Positions 1 through 6,490 of a stretch of DNA of 13,517 bases are shown piece by piece; the first letter of the stretch is position 1; every line of letters begins with the position of its first letter. Position numbers and translations under genes: made by a program. The stretch spans positions 1 through 13,517 of the forward strand of contig CAJUFL010000077.1 in the NCBI GenBank assembly GCA_910585605.1, in the 5' to 3' direction. This DNA comes from an uncultured Lachnospiraceae bacterium. Its GTDB lineage: Bacteria > Bacillota > Clostridia > Lachnospirales > Lachnospiraceae. The notes under the pieces were generated by a model. That model had not been told where the DNA came from. It ran no database searches and was given only the letters and a program-made list of their open reading frames with translations.

Positions 1-34
1 GCTTAGCTGGCGGATTGTCTCATTTTAATTTGTG

Positions 35-160
35 CTAAATCTTGACATAGGACCATATCCCGAAATAAATCGTTGCACCACCAAAAATAAAAGCAGTCAA
101 AAAACATGAAATAATCAATCCAACCGCTTTTCTTCTTTCGCTCTTCCTATCTTCTTTCAA
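35..160 (-). CDS. Possible small single-pass membrane peptide, 41 aa, TTG start
   Basis: An open frame begins at TTG (158-160), preceded by a purine-rich GAGAGAGGG that could act as a ribosome binding site about 6 nt upstream, and ends at TAG (35-37). The product has a charged head (residues 1-11, with the run KSERRK) followed by one long hydrophobic segment at about residues 13-37 (VGLIISCFLTAFIFGG), and ends SYVKI. That shape fits a small single-span inner-membrane peptide or the remnant of a longer membrane protein. I recognise no family. An in-frame TAA lies just before the TTG, so it cannot be extended upstream. It lies beyond the terminator-like hairpin at 221-250 and so is probably transcribed apart from the AIM24 gene. 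Support is composition, the membrane segment and a plausible start only. Confidence 0.35.
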   Translation of the reverse strand: MKEDRKSERRKAVGLIISCFLTAFIFGGATIYFGIWSYVKI

Positions 161-220
161 TCTTTATCCCTCTCTCTTTAAATATGCAACCCCTGTAGTT
201 CAAATGCTGTTTCCTTCACA

Positions 221-250
221 AAAGACCAGAGACTTGCTCCTCTGGTCTTT
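221..250 (-). terminator. Terminator-like hairpin downstream of the AIM24-family gene
   Basis: The perfect 11-bp arms AAAGACCAGAG (221-231) and CTCTGGTCTTT (240-250) enclose an 8-nt loop. On the minus strand the stem ends in TTTT and is then followed by G, so the U tract is short. It starts about 48 nt after the stop codon of the gene at 299-1051, which is a normal terminator position. The symmetric A/T flanks would allow it to work in both directions. Confidence 0.65.
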
Positions 251-298
251 GATTTCCACTAAATTATTACGCTTCACTCCTGCTTCTTAAAATAAGCA

Positions 299-1051
299 TC
301 ACACTGGAGCCATCAGCACTTTTCCTGTCCCGCGATATACATTTACCAGTCCTTCGCCACCTGCCGCAGAACCAATCAATGTTTTAGTAGAACGCTCTAC
401 TGTAAATGCAAGACTTCTGCTCCATGCAATAGCAAACGGTCCATCTACCTTTAATTCATCATCCTTTAATTCAATCTCAATCAGTTCTTCTCTTGGGCAA
501 TTGCACTCCAATACTGCATATCCTTGACCGGTAAGACAGCTGTTAAACAGTCCTTCTCCCCCAGCCACAGCAGAAGATAGCGTTTTTCGGGCAACCGTCT
601 TAATATCAATACCTGCATCACAGGCATAAAACAGTCCGTCCTCAATCACCATACCATCCCATGATCCTACATCCTCAATAATAATATATTTATAAGTCGG
701 TTCCAGCACCAAAACACCATTTCCCTTGTATAACGGCTTAATTGCAGACTCATTGGTCACCTTGGAACTCACCAGCTTCTTCGCAAAATCACCAACACCC
801 TTCACATTCGTTCCGCTTTGCACCTGCCCGGCTGTCCACTGCATAGCTCCCCGCTGAATAATAGCAGAATGGTCATCATCCAGATCAATCATAACCTGAC
901 GTTTCCGGATATTCATCTGTGCCGCATAGTAATTCTGCATAGCTACAGACGGATTATTACTCATATCGTGATCATATTCAAAAACCGTAAAATTCCCCTT
1001 TCTCTCAATAATCTTTCTTAGATTAGATTCCTGCATGTTTGTTTTAATCAT
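299..1051 (-). CDS. AIM24 family protein
   Basis: The 250-residue product belongs to the AIM24 (TIGR00266-like) family: beta-rich proteins named after a yeast mitochondrial biogenesis factor, with unclear biochemical role in bacteria. Visible marks are the twice-occurring AGGEGL motif (one copy in AVAGGEGLFN, one in SAAGGEGLVN), the central LEPTYKYIII strand and a C-terminal GTGKVLMAP end, typical of the family's repeated beta-roll. There is no signal peptide or membrane span, so it should be cytoplasmic. The start is ATG at 1049-1051, preceded by AAAGGAGG at 1060-1067; a longer frame up to 1093 lacks a ribosome binding site and runs through an inverted repeat. The gene lies 72 bp downstream of the K+ channel gene on the same strand and may be cotranscribed with it. 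The family call is firm; the function is unknown. Confidence 0.9.
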   Translation of the reverse strand: MIKTNMQESNLRKIIERKGNFTVFEYDHDMSNNPSVAMQNYYAAQMNIRKRQVMIDLDDDHSAIIQRGAMQWTAGQVQSGTNVKGVGDFAKKLVSSKVTNESAIKPLYKGNGVLVLEPTYKYIIIEDVGSWDGMVIEDGLFYACDAGIDIKTVARKTLSSAVAGGEGLFNSCLTGQGYAVLECNCPREELIEIELKDDELKVDGPFAIAWSRSLAFTVERSTKTLIGSAAGGEGLVNVYRGTGKVLMAPV

Positions 1052-1077
1052 ATGTATATCCTCCTTTATTTGGTAAG

Positions 1078-1098
1078 CAATTTTGCAAAGCAAAATTG
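1078..1098. repeat. 9-bp inverted repeat upstream of the AIM24-family gene
   Basis: CAATTTTGC (1078-1086) and GCAAAATTG (1090-1098) are perfect complements around a 3-nt spacer. They lie between the K+ channel stop codon and the AIM24 ribosome binding site. No U tract follows on either strand, so an operator or RNA hairpin is as likely as a terminator. Confidence 0.4.
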
Positions 1099-1123
1099 TT
1101 TATCTGCTATTCATAAACAAATT

Positions 1124-2095
1124 TCAATGTGCCCGCTCCTTCGTCTGGTAAATCAGTACATCCCCGGTCATAATCTCAATGCTGTCCACGGGCACGATCA
1201 CCGCTCCACTGCGGATAAATGCCACAATATCAATACTGAATTTCTCCTCGGCTGATTTCACTGTCTTTCTGGCAAAGGGACTTGTCTCATCCACAGTAAC
1301 GCTCACGGTCCCTCTCACATTTCCACCAGTATTATTCTGATTCTGTAATTGGGTATACTGCTCCACAAAACCTGCGGAAATGATACCGGTTGGTATTGCC
1401 ACTGCACCTACCCCCAAAAAAGAAATGACCATCGCCATGATCCGTCCCAATATGGTAACCGGGTAAATGTCCCCATATCCAACAGTCAATATCGTAGACA
1501 TGCTCCACCAGATTCCCGAAAAAGCATTTCGAAACACCTCCGGCTGGACCTCATGCTCTGCACTATACATGCAAAGGGAAGATGCCATCATCAATATCAG
1601 AATAATAAAAACGGATGAAATAATCTGATTCTTTTTCTCAGACAGAACAGAAGTAATTACATTGAAAGAATCATAATAAGCATTAATCCGAAACAAATGA
1701 AAGATTCTCACTACCCGAAGCATCCTTAAAGCAATAAATCCTGATAAAAAGAAAAACGGTAAAATCGTACACAGGTCAACAATCCCGTCAAAGGAAACAA
1801 GAAACCGCAGGATTGCTTTTCCTCTGCTTTTTTTCGGATACAGATATTCCGCTGTCCAGATTCGCAGCAGGTACTCTATTCCAAATATCATAATGGTGAC
1901 CATTTCCACTAATCGTAAAACTTCGGCATATTCTGCTGCTGCATCAAAAGTCTCTATGAACAGAACTGCTATATTGACAAAAATAACCACTACAATAAAC
2001 AGATCAAAAGCACGGCTGACAAAATCCTCCCTCTTTCCAATCTGTATAATATCAAAGATACGCTTCTTCTTTTCCCTGCTTATAAACTGCTTCAT
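1124..2095 (-). CDS. Voltage-gated-type potassium channel with C-terminal RCK_C/TrkA_C-like domain
   Basis: This is a six-transmembrane ion transporter family protein (323 aa), predicted to conduct K+ across the cell membrane. S1 to S3 are hydrophobic at about residues 29-49, 62-80 and 98-116. S4 (118-136) carries arginines three apart at R124, R127 and R130, then R136, the signature of a voltage sensor. S5 is at about 157-178, the pore helix and filter TVGYGD at 204-209 give K+ selectivity, and S6 runs over about 216-244. After a Gln/Asn-rich linker, residues 264-316 resemble a TrkA_C/RCK_C ligand-binding lobe: a TSPFARKTV segment, then IVAFIRSGAVIVP and a closing TGDVLI. There is no RCK_N (Rossmann) domain between pore and C-lobe. 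The start ATG at 2095 has a modest AAGGGA ribosome binding site. The channel call is firm; voltage gating and the C-lobe role are inferred. Confidence 0.93.
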   Translation of the reverse strand: MKQFISREKKKRIFDIIQIGKREDFVSRAFDLFIVVVIFVNIAVLFIETFDAAAEYAEVLRLVEMVTIMIFGIEYLLRIWTAEYLYPKKSRGKAILRFLVSFDGIVDLCTILPFFFLSGFIALRMLRVVRIFHLFRINAYYDSFNVITSVLSEKKNQIISSVFIILILMMASSLCMYSAEHEVQPEVFRNAFSGIWWSMSTILTVGYGDIYPVTILGRIMAMVISFLGVGAVAIPTGIISAGFVEQYTQLQNQNNTGGNVRGTVSVTVDETSPFARKTVKSAEEKFSIDIVAFIRSGAVIVPVDSIEIMTGDVLIYQTKERAH

Positions 2096-2303
2096 AATCT
2101 TTCCCTTTTCTTAAACCAGTTTGATATCCCATAACACACTGCAAAATATTGAGTCCATGGTTAGTACATCTTTCATTAAATACTTATCTCATTCTGATTT
2201 TTAATTTTAACACAGAAAACCCGAATCAACCACAAAAATTTACAAGTCAACATCTGACAGCAAGCACCAAAATATCCATCTTGCAGCATTACAGTGCAGC
2301 ACG

Positions 2304-2381
2304 GGGTATGTACCCTTTGCGGCAGCCGCCAAATGTGTGCAAGCATACCCACTTGGCTTGCTGCCCGCAGAAACCATAACC
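2304..2381. repeat. Long imperfect hairpin with alternative pairings, possible intergenic repeat or structured RNA
   Basis: Nested arms can be paired by eye: TGCGGCAGC (2318-2326) with 2360-2369, one bulged C; GCCAA (2328-2332) with TTGGC (2353-2357); GTGTG (2335-2339) with CATAC (2344-2348) around a CAAG loop. An outer GGTATG (2305-2310) can pair with CATAACC (2375-2381) with one bulge. GGGTATG (2304-2310) is also an exact complement of CATACCC (2344-2350), which gives a competing fold, and GGGTA/TACCC (2304-2315) forms a local hairpin. The segment is visibly GC-richer than its surroundings. It could be a dispersed palindromic repeat or an RNA element; no second copy lies in this window. Confidence 0.5.
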
Positions 2382-2406
2382 TTACAAACGAAAAACCGGA
2401 TTTTCT

Positions 2407-2437
2407 AAAATACTTATGGCAAAACAGTATTTTTTTT
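2407..2437 (+). terminator. A/T-rich terminator-like hairpin upstream of the DUF362 gene
   Basis: AAAATACT (2407-2414) pairs perfectly with AGTATTTT (2426-2433) across an 11-nt loop, and the T run continues to 2437, which gives a plus-strand U tract. No plus-strand gene lies upstream, so it would end a leader transcript or a short RNA from the 2281-2385 hairpin region, 76 nt before the DUF362 start. The stem has only one G-C pair, so it may be weak. Confidence 0.4.
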
Positions 2438-2513
2438 GTTAGAATAACCTATATCTGAAACTTTATCACTTACTACCCCTTTAGTGGGTTATTGACTGGA
2501 AACGGAGGCTCAT

Positions 2514-3377
2514 ATGAAATCGAAAGTATATTTTACCAAAACAATCACTCCTGATAAAGTACTGGAACTTTATAAAATGAACGGAAAAGCTTTAACCGGC
2601 AAAACTGCCATCAAACTACATTCGGGTGAAGTCGGAAACCAGAATTTCTTGAAACCGGATTTTTGGAAACCGGTAATCGAACACGTCGGCGGCATGGTAG
2701 TAGAATGCAACACCGCCTATGACGGTGAACGTAACACGACGGAAAAGCACTTGGTTACCATTGAAAAACACGGCTGGAACAAATATTTTGATGTAGACCT
2801 GCTGGATGCGGAAGGTCCTGATTTAGAGCTTGACATTCCAAAAGGAAAACAAATTCAGAAAAATTATGTCGGAAAGAATCTTGCAAATTATGATTCCCTG
2901 CTGGTACTTTCCCATTTCAAAGGACACCCAATGGGTGGCTATGGCGGTGCCTTAAAGCAATTATCCATCGGTATTGCTTCCTCTTATGGCAAAGCTTATA
3001 TTCATGGTGCCGGTGTTCCGGAAGAAATCTGGACTGCTGACCATGATTCCTTCTTAGAATCCATGGCGGATGCAGCAGCTTCTATCACGGATTATTTCAA
3101 AGAAAATATCGTATACGTGAATGTCATGAAAAATATGTCTGTGGACTGCGACTGTTGTGCAGTAGCAGAAGATCCCTGCATGAAGGATATCGGAATCCTT
3201 GTTTCCTTAGACCCTGTTGCCATTGATCAGGCATGCATTGATCTGGTATATGCATCTGATGATCCGGGAAAAGATCATTTAATTGAGCGTATTGAATCCC
3301 GTAACGGCATTCATACAATTGAAGCTGCGACTGCTTTGGGATTAGGTTCCAGAGAGTACGAGCTGATTACGGTATAA
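2514..3377 (+). CDS. DUF362 domain-containing Fe-S-type protein
   Basis: The 287-residue product matches the DUF362 family, often annotated as an uncharacterised Fe-S centre protein. Typical features are the KLHSGEVGNQNFLKP segment near residues 34-48, LLVLSHFKGHPMGGYGGALKQLSIG at 129-153 (a conserved core), and the cysteine motif DCDCC...PC, with C212, C214, C215 and C222, followed by DIGILVSLDPVAIDQAC. It ends after the DUF362 domain and has no ferredoxin CxxCxxCxxxCP cluster, unlike the longer DUF362 proteins. No signal peptide is seen. The start is ATG at 2514 after GGAGG at 2504-2508. It is the only clear plus-strand gene here, forms its own transcription unit, and is followed by a hairpin terminator at 3421-3466. 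The family call is firm; metal content and reaction are unknown. Confidence 0.92.
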   Translation: MKSKVYFTKTITPDKVLELYKMNGKALTGKTAIKLHSGEVGNQNFLKPDFWKPVIEHVGGMVVECNTAYDGERNTTEKHLVTIEKHGWNKYFDVDLLDAEGPDLELDIPKGKQIQKNYVGKNLANYDSLLVLSHFKGHPMGGYGGALKQLSIGIASSYGKAYIHGAGVPEEIWTADHDSFLESMADAAASITDYFKENIVYVNVMKNMSVDCDCCAVAEDPCMKDIGILVSLDPVAIDQACIDLVYASDDPGKDHLIERIESRNGIHTIEAATALGLGSREYELITV

Positions 3378-3420
3378 GAAAACTGCCTGTCATATCAGGC
3401 TATATTATGTCAGACACTGA

Positions 3421-3466
3421 AAAACACAGACATATGCGGTTACATTTTACGCTATGCCTGTGTTTT
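3421..3466. terminator. Bidirectional terminator between convergent DUF362 and AraC-type genes
   Basis: AAAACACAG (3421-3429) pairs with CTGTGTTTT (3458-3466), and inside it CATA (3431-3434) pairs with TATG (3453-3456) after one mismatch, with GCG/CGC continuing the stem. The T run serves the plus strand and the complementary A run (3420-3424) serves the minus strand. It sits between two converging genes, 43 nt after one stop codon and 54 nt after the other. A smaller GCCTG/CAGGC hairpin lies at 3385-3400. Confidence 0.8.
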
Positions 3467-3519
3467 AACAATAAACGCTATTGGTATTAATCATTCCCAA
3501 TCGGATACTCCGATGTGTA

Positions 3520-4377
3520 CTACTTCTTTTTTACCGGAATCCAGATTTCTGCATAATAATTCTCATCACCGGTTCCCTTTGGATATTTACTGGCATCATC
3601 ATACATTTCAATACAATACCCTGCAGCAAATTCATACTCCTTTAATGCCGGAAGCCATTCCGAAAAAATCTTTGTATTCACATCCTGCATGGAAGCGGGC
3701 ATAGCACCTTTACAGGGAAATACTGCCCATGTAAATGCCGGAATTGTCTTTGTGACAAAGCCCTCCGGTACATCTGTCGTTGGATTATACACATCTGCTA
3801 TCATATATTCAAACTCACTATGTCCCATAGCTTCATCTATATTGATACCAAACATTCCACATACATATTTACCGTTTCCTTTTTCATAATGTTCTTTCCA
3901 AAACTCAGGAATAATAGATTTTGCCCCATCATAAGAGAATTTTTTCATCACGCCCATTACAGTAAAACTTTCCTTTTTTGTCAATTTGTAATCCATACTA
4001 TAACCACCTTCCAATGATAATTTTATTTTCAGCGGTGCAAAAGATTTCATCATCATATTGTTCTTTTGTACCATGGAAGGTGTGACACCATGAAATCTGG
4101 AAAATGCCTTTGTAAAGCTGTCTGGTGAATCATACCCATATTTCATTGCAACATCAATCACTTTCGCATGATCTGTGGCAAGCTCTCCTGCAGCCAGAGA
4201 CAGCCGACGGTTGCGAATATATTCCGTAATCGTATACCCGCAAAGCATACTGAATCCTTTCTGAAAATAAAAGGCTGATATATTCACATGCTTTGCAATA
4301 TCCTCTACTGAAATATCTGCGGTGATATTTTCTTCGATATATTCAATCGCCTTACTTATGCATTCTATCCATTCCAT
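3520..4377 (-). CDS. AraC family regulator with GyrI-like effector-binding domain
   Basis: This is a 285-residue transcription factor. Residues about 7-105 form the AraC/XylS double helix-turn-helix: the first helix pair is around ISVEDIAKHVNISAFYFQKGF, and the second is marked by IDVAMKYGYDSPDSFTKAFSRFHGVTPS (76-101), the classic second AraC motif. After a linker, residues 127-283 form a GyrI-like/SOUL-type effector domain (YKLTKKESFTVMGV at the start, YYAEIWIPVKK at the end), as in Rob- and BmrR-type proteins that bind hydrophobic ligands. The start ATG at 4377 is preceded by AGGAGG about 8 nt upstream. It is convergent with the DUF362 gene and lies downstream of the XRE gene. A direct repeat in its 5' region (4449-4499) may be its own operator. 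The ligand is unknown; target genes are not evident. Confidence 0.93.
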   Translation of the reverse strand: MEWIECISKAIEYIEENITADISVEDIAKHVNISAFYFQKGFSMLCGYTITEYIRNRRLSLAAGELATDHAKVIDVAMKYGYDSPDSFTKAFSRFHGVTPSMVQKNNMMMKSFAPLKIKLSLEGGYSMDYKLTKKESFTVMGVMKKFSYDGAKSIIPEFWKEHYEKGNGKYVCGMFGINIDEAMGHSEFEYMIADVYNPTTDVPEGFVTKTIPAFTWAVFPCKGAMPASMQDVNTKIFSEWLPALKEYEFAAGYCIEMYDDASKYPKGTGDENYYAEIWIPVKKK

Positions 4378-4448
4378 GTCCTCACCTCCTGCTGTAAATA
4401 CAGTTTACCATTGAAAATATGAAATATCCCGACTTTTCCTGCTAACAT

Positions 4449-4499
4449 TTGTCCTGTTTACCATATACTTTACGTTACCGTTCCTTGTCCCTTACCATA
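4449..4499. promoter_or_regulatory. Direct repeat upstream of the AraC-type gene, candidate operator
   Basis: TTGTCC followed by TTTACCATA occurs at 4449-4465, and TTGTCC followed by TTACCATA at 4485-4499. The TTACCATA parts are 34 bp apart, a little over three helical turns. AraC-family regulators commonly bind direct repeats near their own promoters. The repeats lie 72-122 bp upstream of the AraC-type start codon. No convincing -35/-10 pair was identified. Confidence 0.4.
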
Positions 4500-4513
4500 A
4501 GATACCAAACCAG

Positions 4514-4536
4514 CTTGAAATCCCGCATATTTCAAG
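4514..4536 (-). terminator. Hairpin over the stop codon of the XRE gene
   Basis: CTTGAAAT (4514-4521) and ATTTCAAG (4529-4536) form an 8-bp stem around a 7-nt loop, with weaker outer pairing CCAA/TTGG (4505-4508 with 4540-4543). It overlaps the XRE stop codon at 4532-4534. No U run follows on the minus strand, so it is a weak terminator at best and may be an RNA 3'-end stabiliser. Confidence 0.35.
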
Positions 4537-5578
4537 TGCTTGGCACGTCACGGATCAACTCCTCCCACTCGACATTTCCATCCATATAGCCAAAGGTTTC
4601 CCTATCGGAAAAACATTTCAGCAGATCATTACGAAGTCTCTGCCCAAATGTTTCCGAAATCTCCTTAAATTCCATATGCGCATACAGCCACGAATCGGCA
4701 AATCCCCCTATCGACGGAATGGAATCCAGTATCTGCTTTACAATCAAAAGTGTTTCTTCTACATTTTGTTCCTGTACCACCGGCTCCAGCCAGCATGAAA
4801 CCTCCCTATATCGGCCCATTTCCAAAAGATGAGACAGGCTGCTTTCTTTCTCAATATATTTCCGTGCCTTTTTTGTATCACCGGCTTCGGCAGACAGCAT
4901 ATAAAGACTATTAAATACCATATATAAAACCTGTGCTTCAGAAAATAGTATTTCCTCATATGCCTTATATGCCTCCTCTTTCCGATTGGTTTTGCTGTAA
5001 ATTACTGCCTGTATCCGTTTTCGTTCTGTGCCTTCGTCAGAAAAATAATGCAGATATTCCTCTGCTTTGTCATACATTTCTTTTCTTATATAATATTGAA
5101 TCAGCGAATTTGCTGAGTGTCTTTGCAGCTTTGCATCTGTACTCTCCAAGGCTCTCTCATACCAGCCAAGAATCTGTCCGTCATATGCGTCTGCATTTTC
5201 AACTTCGTCTGTTATACGTCTGGCATCCAGAATCAGTGCCATCTGCCAGAGCAATTGATGACAATTAGGATATTCCTGTATGATACCTGACACATACTGA
5301 AATACCTTCTCATAGCTTTCCCGCTCAAACCTTTGGTCAATCTCCTGAACCAGCCCCGCAATCTCGTCCTCTGTCAGCTCCTCATGAAAGGATAAAAGGG
5401 TTTCCAGTGTAATTCCAAGCAATCTGGCAATTGGAGACAGCAGCATGATATCCGGCTGTGTCACCCCCCGCTCCCATTTATTTACGGCAGGAGCCGTCAC
5501 ACCTAATCTTCCTGCCATTTCTTCCTGTGTCATATTTTTATCTTTTCTATACTGACGAATCACTTCTCCAATCTGCAT
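4532..5578 (-). CDS. XRE family transcriptional regulator with helical-repeat (TPR-like) C-terminus
   Basis: The 348-residue protein starts with a Cro/CI-type helix-turn-helix (residues 3-60: MTQEEMAGRLGVTAPAVNKWERG is the recognition region, then a PDIMLLSPIARLLGITLETLL segment). The rest (about 70-345) is almost wholly alpha-helical with paired aromatic and Ala/Leu helices such as YDKAEEYLHYF, KEEAYKAYEEILF and GDTKKARKYIEKE, as in TPR-like regulators that sense peptides or cellular signals. The start ATG at 5578 follows AGGAGG (5585-5590). A 14-bp palindrome lies just upstream at 5606-5619. The gene stands alone: upstream is the 122-nt inverted-repeat element, downstream a 154-bp spacer before the AraC-type gene. 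Fold and DNA binding are confident; the signal and targets are unknown. Confidence 0.92.
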   Translation of the reverse strand: MQIGEVIRQYRKDKNMTQEEMAGRLGVTAPAVNKWERGVTQPDIMLLSPIARLLGITLETLLSFHEELTEDEIAGLVQEIDQRFERESYEKVFQYVSGIIQEYPNCHQLLWQMALILDARRITDEVENADAYDGQILGWYERALESTDAKLQRHSANSLIQYYIRKEMYDKAEEYLHYFSDEGTERKRIQAVIYSKTNRKEEAYKAYEEILFSEAQVLYMVFNSLYMLSAEAGDTKKARKYIEKESSLSHLLEMGRYREVSCWLEPVVQEQNVEETLLIVKQILDSIPSIGGFADSWLYAHMEFKEISETFGQRLRNDLLKCFSDRETFGYMDGNVEWEELIRDVPST

Positions 5579-5605
5579 AAGGTATCCTCCTAAATCTTTA
5601 TTTGG

Positions 5606-5619
5606 GTAAAATATTTTAC
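5606..5619. promoter_or_regulatory. Perfect 14-bp palindrome, candidate XRE operator
   Basis: GTAAAATATTTTAC is a perfect palindrome lying 28-41 bp upstream of the XRE start codon and just outside its ribosome binding site. XRE proteins bind short dyads and often repress themselves, so an autoregulatory operator is plausible. A/T richness makes chance palindromes more likely. Confidence 0.4.
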
Positions 5620-5712
5620 TAAAACCATCCTATCAGAAAATATATTCCTGCACAATTGAAGAGCTTTTAACTTTTATTCAAATAAATTAACTAGTACAAC
5701 GAAAATGAAGTT

Positions 5713-5834
5713 TTGGATAGTTTGACGCAAAATATTTTTCTGAGAGTGTTGCTTCCCAAACGCAGGCGTAGCGGTGGCTACTTCGAGGTTTGGTGAGTAG
5801 TGCTATCAGGAAAATAAGCCAGTCAAACTGCCAA
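5713..5834. repeat. 122-nt near-continuous inverted-repeat element, MITE-like or structured RNA
   Basis: The ends pair as TTGG-A-TAGTTTGAC (5713-5726) with GTCAAACTGCCAA (5822-5834), one bulged A. Inside, TATTTTTCTGA (5733-5743) pairs with TCAGGAAAATA (5806-5816). Next, 5745-5761 pairs with 5788-5804 with wobbles and one mismatch, including CCAAAC (5756-5761) with GTTTGG (5788-5793). The tip is GTAGC (5768-5772), loop GGTG, GCTAC (5777-5781). The whole block fits between the DUF4230 stop codon and the XRE promoter region. It is far longer than a terminator, lacks a U tract and encodes nothing. No clear target-site duplication is visible. It fits a palindromic dispersed repeat (miniature inverted-repeat element) or a long RNA hairpin at the DUF4230 3' end. 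Confidence 0.7.
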
Positions 5835-5838
5835 TTAC

Positions 5839-6459
5839 TTAATATTCGTTGTATCCTTCATCCTCTTTTTTGCTGGCATTCTCAGAGGAATATATCCATT
5901 TGATTGTATATTGTTTTCCGACGATACTCCCGATATTATTTACATAATCCTCCAATAACTTCTGTGCCCTTCTCTGGGCATTGGATAACAGCGTCTCATC
6001 TTCCGATGCACTTTTCTCCATATTGCTTTGTGCCGCCTGAAACGCCGCTGTCTGATCCTGAGCATCTATATCCGCTGATTTTTTATCAATAATAAAGGAT
6101 TCTTCTGAAAGTGTATTTTCATCTACTTTACACCCCAGCACCTTTGCCGGCGGCATTGTTATCGTCACCTGCTCGTCTTTCACTTCTATCTCTATCAATG
6201 ATGCGTCAATTCCTATCGTCACAACTCCTGCATATTCAATCCAGAAATGCTTATCCTTCTTCCAAAAAAGAATTCCCTGTGCATCTTCCTCTTTATATCT
6301 TGCAACATTATGATAATAGCAATCCATCGTTGCCAGTTCACAGATTGATTTCATTTCCGATACCTGCGGCTCCATGGATATTATCTGCTGTTTTTCCTTT
6401 TTGCAGGAAGAGCATAAAACCGCCGCCAGCACCAACGATAATATAATGCGTTTTCTCAT
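5839..6459 (-). CDS. DUF4230 domain-containing probable lipoprotein
   Basis: The 206-residue protein begins with a short signal peptide (MRKRIILSLVLAAVLCSSC) whose lipobox-like end CSSC at C19 suggests a lipoprotein. The lipobox is not canonical because position -3 is Cys, and C16 could compete. The rest fits DUF4230: an ELATMDCYYHNVARY segment, then FWIEYAGVVTIGIDASLIEIEV and VTITMPPAKVLGCKVDENT near residues 70-115, and a C-terminal helix NAQRRAQKLLEDYVNNIG before a last strand YTIKWIY. The neighbour at 6491-7102 has the same order of motifs, so the two are diverged paralogues. The start ATG at 6459 follows GAGGAGG. The 31-bp gap to the upstream gene indicates one operon. The role is unknown; it probably acts on the outer face of the membrane. 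Confidence 0.85.
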   Translation of the reverse strand: MRKRIILSLVLAAVLCSSCKKEKQQIISMEPQVSEMKSICELATMDCYYHNVARYKEEDAQGILFWKKDKHFWIEYAGVVTIGIDASLIEIEVKDEQVTITMPPAKVLGCKVDENTLSEESFIIDKKSADIDAQDQTAAFQAAQSNMEKSASEDETLLSNAQRRAQKLLEDYVNNIGSIVGKQYTIKWIYSSENASKKEDEGYNEY

Positions 6460-6490
6460 TTTCTAACCTCCTCGTCTCTTGTAATCTACA

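Larger units (their letters stand above)
2096..2513. other. 418-bp divergent spacer between the channel and DUF362 genes
   Basis: This is the longest gene-free stretch in the window. From left to right it holds the channel gene's 5' region (no clean promoter seen), AT-rich DNA to about 2280, a GC-richer segment at 2281-2385 that folds into a long imperfect hairpin, an A/T terminator-like hairpin at 2407-2437, a possible weak promoter for the DUF362 gene (ATGGCA, 18 bp, TAGAAT, near 2416-2445), and a GGAGG ribosome binding site just before 2514. An open frame at 2149-2379 on the plus strand has no ribosome binding site, and its second half is the translated hairpin, so I treat it as spurious. 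Confidence 0.6.

Noticed and set aside
2149..2379. Plus-strand open frame of 76 codons in the divergent spacer
   Set aside because: No ribosome binding site, no family resemblance, and its second half is simply the translated GC-rich hairpin; most likely spurious.
4933..5268. Plus-strand 111-codon open frame opposite the XRE gene
   Set aside because: It is an antisense shadow of a clear helical-repeat protein, rich in Cys, His and Leu, without a start signal.
6111..6446. Plus-strand 111-codon open frame opposite the DUF4230 lipoprotein gene
   Set aside because: It is antisense to a gene with good start, signal peptide and domain; Pro/Ser/Leu-rich composition is typical of shadows.
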